A DNA stretch of 64,000 nt from Acinetobacter sp. TR3 (GCF_027105055.1 NZ_CP114264.1:1240001-1304000); one strand, 5' to 3'; shown: positions 9,366-18,476, counted from the first letter of the stretch. Made by a program: numbers and translations. Notes: generated by a model not told the origin, from the letters alone.

Positions 9366-10286
9366 AGTTTACGGAATGAAATTGCATATGATAGTGCCTT
9401 GCGTACAGTAATGCCTTTTTTAATTCTTATGCCCATATTGCTACTTATTGTTGCTCATTTAGTTAGGAACATGTTTCAGCCTATTTCTACACTTTCAAAA
9501 GAAATAGACCAACGTGCTGAACATGACTTACGTCCTATTGAAAGTAGACATTTACCAACAGAAGTACGTCCCTTCATTATTGCAATCAACGCACTGTTTA
9601 TACGTGTAGAACAGTCAATGGAGACTCAACGTCGTTTTGTTGCAGATTCAGCGCATGAATTAAGAACACCAATGACGGCTATTTCATTACAAGCTGAACG
9701 ATTGTCAGAAGCTGAGATGTCTGAACTAGCTCGTGAACGATTACAAATATTAAGACAGGGGGTAAATAGGGGGCGGAATTTGTTGGATCAGCTTCTTGCT
9801 TTAGCTAAAGTTCAGTCTAATCCTGAATTTATGAAAACATTGCTACCTATTCAAAATATTTATTATCAGGTATTAGAAGATTTGATGCCATTAGCAGAAG
9901 CTAAGCAAATTGATATTGGAATTGAAGGAAAACTTAATGTTCAAATTTGGGCGAATGAGCTAGACCTCACTATGATTGTCAAGAACCTAGTGGACAATGC
10001 AATCCGTTATACACCAATAGGTGGCCGTGTTGATCTATCCATAATTCAACGTGATAATAGAATGATTTTACAAATACAAGATAACGGCCCAGGTATTTCT
10101 GTCGCTGAAAGGGAAAGGGTTTTAGATCCTTTTTATAGAATATTAGGAAATGATCAGATTGGATCAGGTTTAGGGCTATCAATTGTCAATGCTATTTCGA
10201 AGAGACTTGATGCAAAAATTTATTTCGACTTTACTGATAAGGAAACCCAGACAGGGCTAAAAATTCAAATTTCTATTCCACTTTAA
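9366..10286 (+). pseudogene. Sensor histidine kinase lacking its N-terminus (QseC/PmrB-like)
   Basis: The frame is open from the exact end of the IS3 element (SLRNEIAYDSALRT...), so the gene's 5' part, encoding the first membrane helix and most of the sensor domain, is missing. What remains is the second membrane helix (PFLILMPILLLIVAHLV), a HAMP region, the phospho-acceptor His in SAHELRTPM, the N box NLVDNAIRYTP and ATP-lid motifs DNGPGI and GSGLGLSI. A TTG at 9399 could start a shortened protein, but there would be no signal input. No response regulator remains next to it. Confidence 0.85.
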
Positions 10287-10679
10287 AATTAATAGTTAGC
10301 CAAAGGGAAGTATAGAATGTTTTACTTATTAATATTGAATTTAATGAATCTTTAATAACACGGTAAAATTTTTAATAATATTAAAAATTTTTATGATGAT
10401 GTTTTATCATATATTATTATATACAATCATTGCATTTTGTGTCTATTTTTAAGGAGAAAGATATTGTGTGAAATTTGTATTTATCAGATAGATTTTTAAT
10501 TTGATTTAAGATGTAATTTTTATTTTCATATGTAGGTGAATCTAATATAAATGTTTTTTTACATACGTTACATGTAATTCTAATAATATCAGAGCCTTTT
10601 TTAAATGAAAAAATTGCTTGGTTGTCTTCTCTTTTATATCGGTGAATAAGCCTTTATCTTCAAATTCTTTTAAAATATT
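10287..10679. other. Very AT-rich gap with a decayed ORF on the minus strand
   Basis: No intact gene is seen. On the minus strand a frame of about 75 codons without a start runs from about 10650 down to a TAA at 10418-10420. It contains two CxxC pairs (CNVC and, 40 or so residues later, CNDC) as in a small zinc ribbon. The ISL2 element begins immediately upstream of it, so this may be the tail of a gene broken by insertion and further mutations. Confidence 0.35.
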
Positions 10680-10695
10680 AGACCTCTTGCGAAAG

Positions 10696-11145
10696 TTATT
10701 TTTTGATCATCCAATTGATAAGCCCAGAAATTAAATTTACTCTTAATCCGAATCTTTTTCGTCTATTTCTATATCGTTCACTCAGAATACGAAAGACTTT
10801 AAGTCTTGAATTGATATGTTCAATCGGAATTCGACGACGACTTATTTCCTTGTTGATTTGCTTAGCTTCTTTCGGTAAGCTCATTTTCCTTGGTTTTTTA
10901 ATTGGAATTAATAACTTACTCTTTATTTCTTTGAACCCTTTATAGGCCAAATCCCCCAAAACACATGTAAAATTGGCAAATTCTTTAGTATATTTTCGAG
11001 CTATTTTAAGATCATGCATTGTCCCTATTTCAACTTGAATACTCACAATTTGATTTAATTTTGGACTAAAAATAACCTGTGTTTTTAATGTATGCTTCTT
11101 CTTTTTCCCACTATAGAATTTTCTTTGTTTTTTTGGGACGTTCAA
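10696..11145 (-). CDS. ISL2-type transposase, C-terminal ORF
   Basis: A 149-residue continuation of the transposase. It carries the family-typical QRKFYSGKKKKHTLKTQ segment, the second catalytic Asp in VLGDLAYKG and the Glu in the RIPIEHINSRLK region. The overlap with the upstream ORF and the lack of an RBS of its own point to expression as a fusion. Its stop lies 16 bp inside the terminal repeat end. Confidence 0.85.
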   Translation of the reverse strand: MNVPKKQRKFYSGKKKKHTLKTQVIFSPKLNQIVSIQVEIGTMHDLKIARKYTKEFANFTCVLGDLAYKGFKEIKSKLLIPIKKPRKMSLPKEAKQINKEISRRRIPIEHINSRLKVFRILSERYRNRRKRFGLRVNLISGLINWMIKK

Positions 11146-11509
11146 TTTGTGATTCTGTAAAATCTATGATTACAAAATCATCATTTGCCACATGTTGATT
11201 TCGTTTAGGTAAAGCAAAATATCGAGATTGAATCAGGGCATTTTCAACTTTTTGAATCGTGCGATTAACATTACTTTCAGCTATACCATAATCAACTGAT
11301 AATTCTAGCTGTGTTCTATATGATCGTAAGTAATTCAAAGATAATAATAATTGATCTTCTAAAGTTAAAGAATGCGGACGCCCAGATTTTTTCTTGGCGC
11401 GCTCAGAATTTTCTAAAATCGTCATCATTTTAGAAAATAAAGGACGAGGAACCCCAACTAAACGTTTAAATTCTTCATCATTAAATCGTGTTAAATTTTC
11501 ATATCTCAT
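11111..11509 (-). CDS. ISL2-type transposase, N-terminal ORF
   Basis: A 132-residue first part of an IS5-family (ISL2 group) DDE transposase. It has an N-terminal helix-turn-helix domain (RPHSLTLEDQLLLSLNYLR, residues about 42-62) and ends in the first catalytic strand, FVIIDFTESQIERPKK, with the first Asp. The next ORF overlaps it by 35 bp in another frame around the A-rich KKTKK / KKQRK codons. Together they probably make one protein by programmed frameshifting, although a simple frameshift mutation cannot be excluded. Confidence 0.85.
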   Translation of the reverse strand: MRYENLTRFNDEEFKRLVGVPRPLFSKMMTILENSERAKKKSGRPHSLTLEDQLLLSLNYLRSYRTQLELSVDYGIAESNVNRTIQKVENALIQSRYFALPKRNQHVANDDFVIIDFTESQIERPKKTKKIL

Positions 11510-11630
11510 AGAAAATAGTATAAACGATTTTATACTTTCGCAAGAGGTCTATTCTATCAAAGTAAGTTGCATTCATTTATAAATGCTGTGTTCCCTGAAT
11601 GATAATAAATAGGTAGTATTTATCTTAAAT

Positions 11631-11657
11631 AAAAAACGGAGCAATGCTCCGTTTTTT
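11631..11657. terminator. Bidirectional terminator after the haem-uptake operon
   Basis: AAAAAACGGAGC pairs with GCTCCGTTTTTT across a 3-base loop. It lies 6 bp after the HmuY-like gene on the minus strand. Confidence 0.85.
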
Positions 11658-11662
11658 ATGGC

Positions 11663-12886
11663 TTATTTTGCAGGTTGGACATCTAATTCGAAAGTCCATG
11701 TGGTTGCACTTGATGCATTACTTGGATCTGCGTATTTAACTTCTTTAAGTTGCAGACGTGCGTAGCTATTGCCTTTATTTCCTCTAATAACCGTTGCACT
11801 ATCTGTATTTGCTTTCAACATATGCGCAGCCTGCAAGCCATCTGCTTGAGCGGCAGCTAATGTTGGGTAGTAGTTATACCAACCATACGATAATTTTTGC
11901 GGGTAGGTGCCTTTGAAAGCTGGATTTAAAATAGAAGTAATACTATTAGAAACCCATTTTACATTTGTTGTTGATACTGCCGCTTTTAGATCTGCTTCAG
12001 TTGTAACGTAAGCATTGCTGTCTTTAAATTTATCGGTAACGGGTTTACCGTCTGCCCCATAGAAGCCTGCTGGCTGTGATGTCACCATACTACCAATACC
12101 TTGGTTAAGCTGTACGTTATAACGGTTAAACGCCAATTGCCACTTTGCATTTGCACCTTTGGTGGTTGTTCCTGTGCTGAGATCGACATAATTCCAGCCT
12201 TGGGTTGCATCAATGGTTAAGGTTTTTACATCATGAGGAAGTTGGGTATTGATATAACGGATCGAGATATAACCAGAAGTTGTGCCTTGGTAATAATTAT
12301 AAATCTGCACAGCGAAAACTGGCTTCTCATAAGTACCGACTACATTTTTAGAGCTTGAATCGGTTGTGACTAAGAATGTTTTGAAATTTGGTGACATCCG
12401 ATGATCACCAAATAAATCATATTCGAAAAAGCTGTTACTGCCAGAAGTTGTATCCATAAATGCATTGCTATACGCATCTACACTCCAAGCCTGCGCTGGT
12501 AAGCTACCACTTTGCGTTGCATCCAGTTCTTTAGATAGATTTTCCCAAGTCGCATCAAAGGGTGAATAAAGCACACCACCATTGCCTGAGCCACTGACGC
12601 CACTGTTTGAAAAAAGCAGTGGGGTACGCGTACCCATGGCAAATTTCAAATCCCATTCAGCAGTTGTACAAGAAATTTCGGTTTGAGTGTCAATATCATA
12701 ACAATAGGAATTGTTGGCACTGGGAGTCACTCTCCATTGTTTGCTTTTCAGCGTAAATAAATCTGTTTTGGTTGCGGGTGGTGTGCTATTTCCACCATTA
12801 TCCGATGAACCACCGCCACCGCAGGCGATCAGTAAGGTACTTAGCGTGCTTAGTGCAAATAATTTAGCTAAATTTAAATGAGACAT
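11663..12886 (-). CDS. HmuY-like haem-binding lipoprotein
   Basis: A 407-residue exported lipoprotein: the signal peptide ends LLIAC (lipid Cys22), followed by a flexible GGGGSSDNGGNS linker. Two HmuY-type regions are suggested, one around residues 50-280 with the strand motif WNYVDLSTGT...WQLAFNRYN and a shorter one in the last 100 residues ending TWTFELDVQ. HmuY proteins in Bacteroidetes and some Proteobacteria take haem from host haemoproteins and hand it to a TonB receptor. It is the second gene of an operon, 21 bp after the TonB receptor. Haem specificity is inferred from the family; other porphyrin or metallophore ligands remain possible. Confidence 0.75.
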   Translation of the reverse strand: MSHLNLAKLFALSTLSTLLIACGGGGSSDNGGNSTPPATKTDLFTLKSKQWRVTPSANNSYCYDIDTQTEISCTTAEWDLKFAMGTRTPLLFSNSGVSGSGNGGVLYSPFDATWENLSKELDATQSGSLPAQAWSVDAYSNAFMDTTSGSNSFFEYDLFGDHRMSPNFKTFLVTTDSSSKNVVGTYEKPVFAVQIYNYYQGTTSGYISIRYINTQLPHDVKTLTIDATQGWNYVDLSTGTTTKGANAKWQLAFNRYNVQLNQGIGSMVTSQPAGFYGADGKPVTDKFKDSNAYVTTEADLKAAVSTTNVKWVSNSITSILNPAFKGTYPQKLSYGWYNYYPTLAAAQADGLQAAHMLKANTDSATVIRGNKGNSYARLQLKEVKYADPSNASSATTWTFELDVQPAK

Positions 12887-12907
12887 TGTTGAGTGATCCT
12901 TTAAAGA

Positions 12908-14959
12908 TTATTTCAGATTGCTATTCCAGTTAAAGCGCAGCCCCATGTAGGTATATCGTCCTGCGATAGGTCGGTAATCTACTGCGTTAGAGAAATTACG
13001 TTGTTCATTGAATATATTGTCGATGCCTGCGAAAGCACTGATATATTTGTTGATGCGATAGTCAACTTGTGAGTCAAGAGTGATCCAGCTCGGTGATTGT
13101 TTTTGATTGGCACCGTCCCCGTATTCATCGCTTTGGTAACGACTACGTAGAGTCAGGTCTAACTGATCATTCAAGGCATAATCAGCCCCTAAGCGCGCAA
13201 TATGTTTTGGACGTCGTGTTAGAAGTGTATTTGTGGTTTTATCCTTGGCTTCGGTATAGGTATAGGCACCATTGAGCGAAAGATAGGGGGTCAGATTCCA
13301 TTTAACTGAGCTTTCAAAGCCTTTGGTTTCAGCCTTGGCAACGTTGCTATAGCTATATTGAGTAATACCATTCAGTGTTGTTGCGTTGTCAAAGTCTGTT
13401 TGAATGAGGTCCTTAACATCATTCCAGAATAGGTTGAAGTCAGCATTCCAGCGATCATTTTGAACAAGGCTTAATCCCAGTTGATAGCTATCCGATGACT
13501 CTGGTTTTAGATTCGGATTACCAATCACGATATAGCCTAAGTGACTATGGTCAAAAGAATAAAAGCGTTCTTTGAGATTAGGAACACGGTAGCCCTGACC
13601 ATAACTTAAGCGTAAATCTGCCAAGAGATCATTTTGCTCGTAAAAGCGGTATTTAGTACTGAGTTTAAAGGCATTGTGGTCACCAAAATCATCATCATTT
13701 TGGAAACGCCAACCAATGACTGCATCGAGATTTGGGACTAAATTGAAATCATTTTGAACATAGAATTCATGGCGATCACGTTTAACGCTACCACCTTGCA
13801 TCTCAAACTTACCATTGTTGCTCTGCTCTAGTTTTTCTTCATGCCAGTCATAGCCCAATTGCCAGTTTTGTTTTTGCCATTTAGGGAGTGTGAGTTGTGA
13901 GCTGAGATGATTATTTTCTTGTTTTGAGTTTCTCAATGCAGATAAATAACCATCTACAGTTTGCACTGAAGTGGAATCATATGTTTCATGGACTGCTTTT
14001 AAATCGACTTTGGCAGTGTTCATGAGATTAAATTGAGACCCTGCGCTAAAACGTTGGCGCTCAATATCTTCAACTTTGTATTGCTTTAGATTAAATGGAG
14101 ATACAAAGAGTAGGCTGCGTTGATGATCTTTTTCTTTGTATTCATTGAAATCTGCCCAAAGCATAAATTGATCTGTAGCTTGCCATGCACCATAAACGGC
14201 ATATTGTTGGCGTTTCTGTTCATCGCCTTGTTGTGCATAGTTCTCTGGTTCTACTGCAAATCCATCATTACTGAATTGATCTGCAATAATGCGGCCTTTC
14301 AAATTTGAATTTGCAGCTTCAATACTGATTTTCTGATGGTGATTGTTGATGGACGTGTTTTTTCCATCCGCATTTTGTTTGCCATATGAGCCAATATCGA
14401 TTTGGCTTGAAATTGAAATACCTTCCTGAACTTTCTTCGTAATAATGTTAATCACACCACCCATCGCAGATGAACCGTATTGTGCAGATGCAGCACCTTT
14501 AACCACTTCAATATGTTCAATGCCACCAATTAAATATTGATCCAAATCAACAGTAGAACTGGTGCTGGCAGCAAGCGGTAAACCATCAATCAAAATCAGC
14601 ACTTGGTCACTACTTAGACCTTGTAGTGAAATTTCATAGCCTGATTTGCCATGAATTTCTCTGAGCAGAATCCCAGGGATATTTTCTAAAGCATCTTTTA
14701 AGGTAATGGCATTGGTTCGTTTTAGTTCATCTTCACTGATAATTTCGGTTCGGATTGGGCTATCGATTAATTTTTTTTCTGAACGTGTTGCTGTGACCAC
14801 AATAGTATCAAGGACATAATGTGGTAATTTGGCGCTAGCATTTGCTGATTGTTCGAAGGCGTGAATCGATGGAGACATTAAACCTACTGCTAAAAGGGAA
14901 GCAAATAAAAAAATAGGTCTAGAAGAAAATTGAGGAGGTCGCATATTCACAGCATTCAA
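12908..14959 (-). CDS. TonB-dependent outer-membrane receptor, haem/HmuR-like
   Basis: A 683-residue receptor with a signal peptide (cleavage near SIHA-FEQ), a TonB box DTIVVTATRSEKK at about 47-59, a plug domain (QGLSSDQVLILIDGLPL) and a 22-strand barrel ending in the aromatic MGLRFNWNSNLK tail. It would import a ligand across the outer membrane using TonB/ExbBD energy. Co-transcription with the HmuY-like lipoprotein points to haem or haemoprotein uptake. A Fur-like box in its promoter indicates iron repression. It is also broadly similar to vitamin B12/colicin receptors, so the substrate is not certain. Confidence 0.85.
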   Translation of the reverse strand: MNAVNMRPPQFSSRPIFLFASLLAVGLMSPSIHAFEQSANASAKLPHYVLDTIVVTATRSEKKLIDSPIRTEIISEDELKRTNAITLKDALENIPGILLREIHGKSGYEISLQGLSSDQVLILIDGLPLAASTSSTVDLDQYLIGGIEHIEVVKGAASAQYGSSAMGGVINIITKKVQEGISISSQIDIGSYGKQNADGKNTSINNHHQKISIEAANSNLKGRIIADQFSNDGFAVEPENYAQQGDEQKRQQYAVYGAWQATDQFMLWADFNEYKEKDHQRSLLFVSPFNLKQYKVEDIERQRFSAGSQFNLMNTAKVDLKAVHETYDSTSVQTVDGYLSALRNSKQENNHLSSQLTLPKWQKQNWQLGYDWHEEKLEQSNNGKFEMQGGSVKRDRHEFYVQNDFNLVPNLDAVIGWRFQNDDDFGDHNAFKLSTKYRFYEQNDLLADLRLSYGQGYRVPNLKERFYSFDHSHLGYIVIGNPNLKPESSDSYQLGLSLVQNDRWNADFNLFWNDVKDLIQTDFDNATTLNGITQYSYSNVAKAETKGFESSVKWNLTPYLSLNGAYTYTEAKDKTTNTLLTRRPKHIARLGADYALNDQLDLTLRSRYQSDEYGDGANQKQSPSWITLDSQVDYRINKYISAFAGIDNIFNEQRNFSNAVDYRPIAGRYTYMGLRFNWNSNLK

Positions 14960-14983
14960 TAGTAATGAAAATTATTCAATAAT

Positions 14984-15002
14984 ATAAATGGTAATCATTA
15001 TC
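14984..15002. promoter_or_regulatory. Fur box between the divergent TonB receptor and exported protein
   Basis: The 19-mer here matches the Fur consensus at 15 of 19 positions by hand count, including the complete right half AATCATTATC. A second AT-rich stretch resembling half a box precedes it (near 14961-14982). It lies 25 bp before the receptor start and about 115 bp before the divergent gene, so it may control both. Confidence 0.75.
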
Positions 15003-15116
15003 ATATTAATTTACAATACCCCACAGGTTTATTTCAAAAAGATACGTACAGCTATTTTTTTAAAAGTTGTTTTATCTAATTGAATCAATGATTTAATATT
15101 TTATTGAGATTTTTTT

Positions 15117-16103
15117 ATGAAACTTAAGCTATCTTATGTTTTGGTTACAGCATTTGTGATGGGGATAACAAGTGTAAATGCAGCACAACAGCCAATAAAA
15201 CTAGCTGAGGCATTACAGCAGCAATCTTTACATGAAAATCTGACACAGGAACAAGCGCGTCAAGCCATTTTGAAAATGGCTGGAGAGTACAAAGTCGATT
15301 TTCGTTTTGAAGAACTCTATTCACTTAAACAAGGTTATGAACTCAAAGATGATGATTTATCAAGTGGACATGAAACGGTCATTGTTTTAGAAAACACACC
15401 TAGTAAAGTGTCATTACAACATATCTTGGTTGCAGGTGGGCAAGTAGTGAAACACTGGCGTCAAGATTGGGAATACGAACCTACTAAAATGTGGAGCTAT
15501 ATTGGTGACTATCGCTGGAAAAGCATTGATCTAAAAAAAGCTGAAAGTAGCGGTAAATGGTTACAAACAGTATGGCAAGTTGATGATTCACCCCGTTATG
15601 CTGGTTTAGGAAAATGGATAAAAGACAATGGTGTTGTTGAATGGGTATCCAATGAAACCTACCGCCCATTGCCACGCCGTGAACATACCACACGTAATGA
15701 TTATGATGTAATCATTGGTATCAATCGTCATGCACTCACAGCAACAGGTTGGGTACATGAGCAAGACAATATTAAATTTGATAGTAAAACCAATACTGCA
15801 CTGGCACGTGAACTTGGGGTTAACAAATATAACAAAGTCGAAGGTTATGACTTTAAGCCTGCTTATGATTATTGGAAAAACAATGCGGCGTATTGGAGTG
15901 CAGTCAAGGGGGCATGGAGCGATGCATTTAATCAAAATCAAATTGTGGCATTAAAATTTGCAGAGAAAAATGAAAAGTCTCATTTTAGTTATTTTAATGA
16001 CCAAGCTGAGTCGGTTGCAGGAAAAGCAGTAAAGGCTGAACAGTTACAATCACAAGCAAAAACTTTGCTTAATCAACAGTTACTTGAGGGCAAAGTTAAT
16101 TGA
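15117..16103 (+). CDS. Exported protein resembling the DUF6607 family
   Basis: A 328-residue protein with a signal peptide (cleavage after SVNA, residue 22) and no membrane helices afterwards. The middle is rich in aromatic residues (HWRQDWEYEPTKMWSYIGDY, WKSIDLKK, WLQTVWQVDDSPRYAGLGKW), which suggests a lipocalin-like or beta-barrel ligand-binding fold. I recall this pattern as DUF6607, but that assignment is from memory. It is divergent from the TonB receptor and shares its Fur-box region, so a role in iron or haem acquisition is a reasonable inference. No enzymatic motif is visible. Confidence 0.6.
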   Translation: MKLKLSYVLVTAFVMGITSVNAAQQPIKLAEALQQQSLHENLTQEQARQAILKMAGEYKVDFRFEELYSLKQGYELKDDDLSSGHETVIVLENTPSKVSLQHILVAGGQVVKHWRQDWEYEPTKMWSYIGDYRWKSIDLKKAESSGKWLQTVWQVDDSPRYAGLGKWIKDNGVVEWVSNETYRPLPRREHTTRNDYDVIIGINRHALTATGWVHEQDNIKFDSKTNTALARELGVNKYNKVEGYDFKPAYDYWKNNAAYWSAVKGAWSDAFNQNQIVALKFAEKNEKSHFSYFNDQAESVAGKAVKAEQLQSQAKTLLNQQLLEGKVN

Positions 16104-16529
16104 TTAGAATTAAAAGGCTTTGAATCATATAGTTTCTCAAGGCTATGGCAATGCCTACTTTGAGGTGGGAGGAAAAGAGTGCTTAATATTGTTGATGAGT
16201 TCTATACAGATTAATCAAAACTAGAGCAGCATCAACAATCTCATGATCTCACTTATGTTCAAGATATCTAAAAAGGGTTGCAGCAGTCAGTTCAGGTTTT
16301 TAATTAAATTAAAGAAGGAGAACAATGTTCTCCTTCTATTATGGCTAAGATTATTTTTTATTTATAGTCAGCTCAAAGGAGTTTAAATTTTTGACGAAAT
16401 TAAATAGACCATACGAGTCTGTATAATAAATATGCACTTGATAATGATTTTCATTTTGTTTATTGCTTATCATGGAGCTTGTGTATAAATTTCGTATCAA
16501 TTTAGATTGATCTCTATTAAATAATTTAG
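16104..16529. other. Intergenic stretch with a strong hairpin
   Basis: No convincing gene. The first 200 bp look like eroded coding sequence with several stops in all frames. The minus-strand frame at 16351-16605 starts inside the secretion pseudogene and is weak. A terminator-like hairpin lies at 16313-16337. Confidence 0.45.
16313..16345. terminator. Terminator-like hairpin
   Basis: Perfect 11-bp stem AGAAGGAGAAC / GTTCTCCTTCT with a 3-base loop (16313-16323, 16327-16337). It is followed by only a short T-rich run, so termination strength is uncertain. Confidence 0.55.
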
Positions 16530-17177
16530 ATGAATAAAAAAATATTTTTGGGATGCGTACTGAGCTACATTCCAATTTATAGCTATGCGTTAGAAGATAT
16601 TTCACTTCCAGAAGTGATTAGATAAGATCAACGTTTAAATGAGCTAAAGAACCAACTTTTAGAGCAAGATCTGCAAGTCAGCCCTCAACAAAAGAAATCG
16701 AACAGTTACACAGTCAAAGATATTGTTGTAGAAGAAGCACCTTGTTTCCCGATTAAACAAGTTACACTTTCAATTAAAAATAATCATGACAATCAATATC
16801 AGGCTAAAGATTTCTCCTATTTATTAAAACCATTGAATAATGAAAAAAAAGGAATTATTGGTAAGTGTATCGGTACGCAAAGCTTACAAAATTTAGTCCG
16901 ATATTCCCAAAATGAATTGCTCAAAAAGGGCATGATTACGACTCAAATTACAGCTCAACCACAAGACTTGAATACAGGTATTTTAGAGCTACAACTTGAA
17001 CTAGGTCGATTACATAAAATCATTAGACAAAACGAACAACCTTCAAAATTAGAACTTTATTCAGCTTTGCCATTCAAAGAACAAGATGTACTCAATTTAA
17101 GACAATTAGATCAAGGTCTAGAGAATCTGAAACGCACTTCAAATCGTACTTTGGATATTGAAATTGTACCAGCAAGT
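16530..17177 (+). pseudogene. ShlB/FhaC/HecB two-partner secretion pore, N-terminal remnant
   Basis: The frame starts MNKKIFLGCVLS with a signal peptide (IYSYA) and continues through the linker and POTRA domain of a ShlB-type outer-membrane transporter (FPIKQVTLSI...GKCIGTQSLQNLVRYSQNELLKKGMIT). Codon 32 is TAA (16623-16625), where these proteins usually have Gln, and the frame stays open beyond it for 184 codons until the IS3 element at 17178. The 16-stranded barrel, over 350 residues, is missing. The gene is doubly dead: a nonsense change and a 3' truncation. A partner exoprotein gene is not in the window. Confidence 0.8.
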
Positions 17178-17227
17178 TGAACCGTACTGGGTTTGTCGGA
17201 GAGTCAATATTCTGAGAGACTATCCCG

Positions 17228-17559
17228 ATGACAAAATTAAAATATACCCCTGAAATCAGAGAAAGAGCGGTTCAATTATTGATTGAATCTGAAAAAGATT
17301 ATCCATCGAATTGGGCTGCGATCACCGCTATTGCTCCCTGAGCAGTATACTGCGCAAGGGTTATACTCCTGAAACACTACGTGTTTGGTATCAAAAATAT
17401 TTAGATAAACAAAATCCAGTTAAAGTACAGCAGCTTTCAGACCAAGAACGTATCAAACAACTCGAACGTGAAAATAAAGAACTGCAACGCGCCAATGAGA
17501 TTCTACGTAAAGCAGCCGCTTTTTTCGCCCAGGCGGAGCTCGACCGCCCACACAAATAA
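17228..17559 (+). pseudogene. IS3-family OrfA, broken by a short palindromic insertion
   Basis: ATG at 17228 reads a normal start (MTKLKYTPEIRERAVQLL) up to AITAIAP and then meets TGA at 17340-17342. The remaining OrfA sequence (GYTPETLRVWYQKYLDKQN, zipper, RANEILRKAAAFFAQ) continues in another frame to 17559. At the break lies a segment containing the palindrome GCAGTATACTGC followed by GCAAGGG, which adds bases that are not a multiple of three. OrfA therefore cannot be made as one protein from this copy. Confidence 0.8.
17339..17359. repeat. Short palindromic insertion, copy 1
   Basis: GAG then CAGTA/TACTG then CGCAAGGG. The central 10 bases are a perfect palindrome. The flanks GAG and CGCAAGGG recur in the second segment at about 17661-17682 although the stem differs. 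It lies at the OrfA frameshift point. Confidence 0.55.
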
Positions 17560-18476
17560 TGGTGGATTTCATCCATAACAATAAAGACTTATATGGTATT
17601 GATGCGATTTGTAAGATTTTACCGATCGCAGCTTCAACCTATTACCGAACTTTAGATCTCTGCGATGAGAAGCATTGCTTCGCAAGGGAACATCGAGCAA
17701 AGCGAGATTTACATGACTTGCATCATGCTGAACAAATTAAACGAATTTGGAAGGAAAGTTCAGGTCGGTATGGTGTGCGTAAGGTCTGGCAACAATTGAA
17801 ACGTGAAGGTTATGTTATCGCACTTTGTACAGTTGCTCGATTGATGCAGAAGCTAGGTATACAAGGTGTTTGGCGTGGTAAGAATAAACAAACCACCCGT
17901 AGCCGAGATGACCAAAAACGAGCACCTGACTTGGTGAAACGGAATTTTAGAGCTGATCAGCCTAATAACTTGTGGGTTGCTGACTTTATCTATATTCAAA
18001 CTCATTCAGGCTGGGTCTATACCGCCTTTATTATTGATGTGTTCTCACGAGCAATTGTTGGATGGAAAGTATCTACACGAATGAATACAGATATGGTGCT
18101 CGATGCATTGGAGCAAGCATTGCATGATCGGGGCATGCCAAAGAATGTGATTCATCATTCCGACAGAGGTGTGCAATATCTTTCTATTCGCTATACCCAT
18201 CGTTTAGAAGCTGCAAATTTACGAGCATCAGTCGGTACGACTGGTGATTCATACGATAATGCTCTGGCTGAAACGGTGAATGGCTTATACAAAACAGAGG
18301 TGATTGAATATTTAAAAGCAGATTGGCAAGGTTTAGCAGATGTACAACTTGCGACACTAAACTGGGTAGATTGGTTCAACAAAACGCGTGTACATAGTGC
18401 ACTGGGTTATGTATCGCCTTTTGAGTTTGAAGCAATGTACTATGATAAGATTAACCCGTTAGGTCAGGTGGCCTAA
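17559..18476 (+). CDS. IS3-family OrfB (catalytic part), with an in-frame insertion
   Basis: A 305-residue integrase core: HTH_21 region, then Asp in WVADFIYIQTHSGW, Asp in HHSDRGVQYLS and Glu in NALAETVNGLYK, ending in the RVHSALGYVSPFEF motif. It overlaps OrfA's last codon in the -1 frame. Near residues 31-39 it carries EKHCFAREH, where I would expect a shorter stretch in this family. The DNA there is a palindromic segment resembling the one that breaks OrfA. With OrfA broken, the protein is unlikely to be expressed as the active OrfAB fusion. Confidence 0.85.
   Translation: MVDFIHNNKDLYGIDAICKILPIAASTYYRTLDLCDEKHCFAREHRAKRDLHDLHHAEQIKRIWKESSGRYGVRKVWQQLKREGYVIALCTVARLMQKLGIQGVWRGKNKQTTRSRDDQKRAPDLVKRNFRADQPNNLWVADFIYIQTHSGWVYTAFIIDVFSRAIVGWKVSTRMNTDMVLDALEQALHDRGMPKNVIHHSDRGVQYLSIRYTHRLEAANLRASVGTTGDSYDNALAETVNGLYKTEVIEYLKADWQGLADVQLATLNWVDWFNKTRVHSALGYVSPFEFEAMYYDKINPLGQVA
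17661..17682. repeat. Short palindromic insertion, copy 2
   Basis: GAG then AAGCA/TGCTT (one-base loop) then CGCAAGGG. It has the same flanks as the segment at 17339-17359 but a different, self-complementary stem. It lies within OrfB and keeps the frame. Confidence 0.55.

Larger units (their letters stand above)
10680..11552 (-). mobile_element. IS5-family element, ISL2-type (873 bp)
   Basis: Perfect 17-bp terminal repeats AGACCTCTTGCGAAAGT (left) and its complement (right) with a 3-bp target duplication ATT on each side (10677-10679, 11553-11555). Two overlapping frames on the minus strand encode the transposase. The intact duplication indicates a clean insertion. Confidence 0.9.

Noticed and set aside
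10703..10945. Plus-strand ORF inside the ISL2 element
   Set aside because: Antisense to the transposase, Leu/Ile-rich, no initiation signal.
16351..16605. Minus-strand ORF of 84 codons
   Set aside because: Its start is antisense to the signal-peptide region of the ShlB remnant, it has no clear ribosome site and no recognisable pattern. The left part may be decayed coding sequence but cannot be supported.
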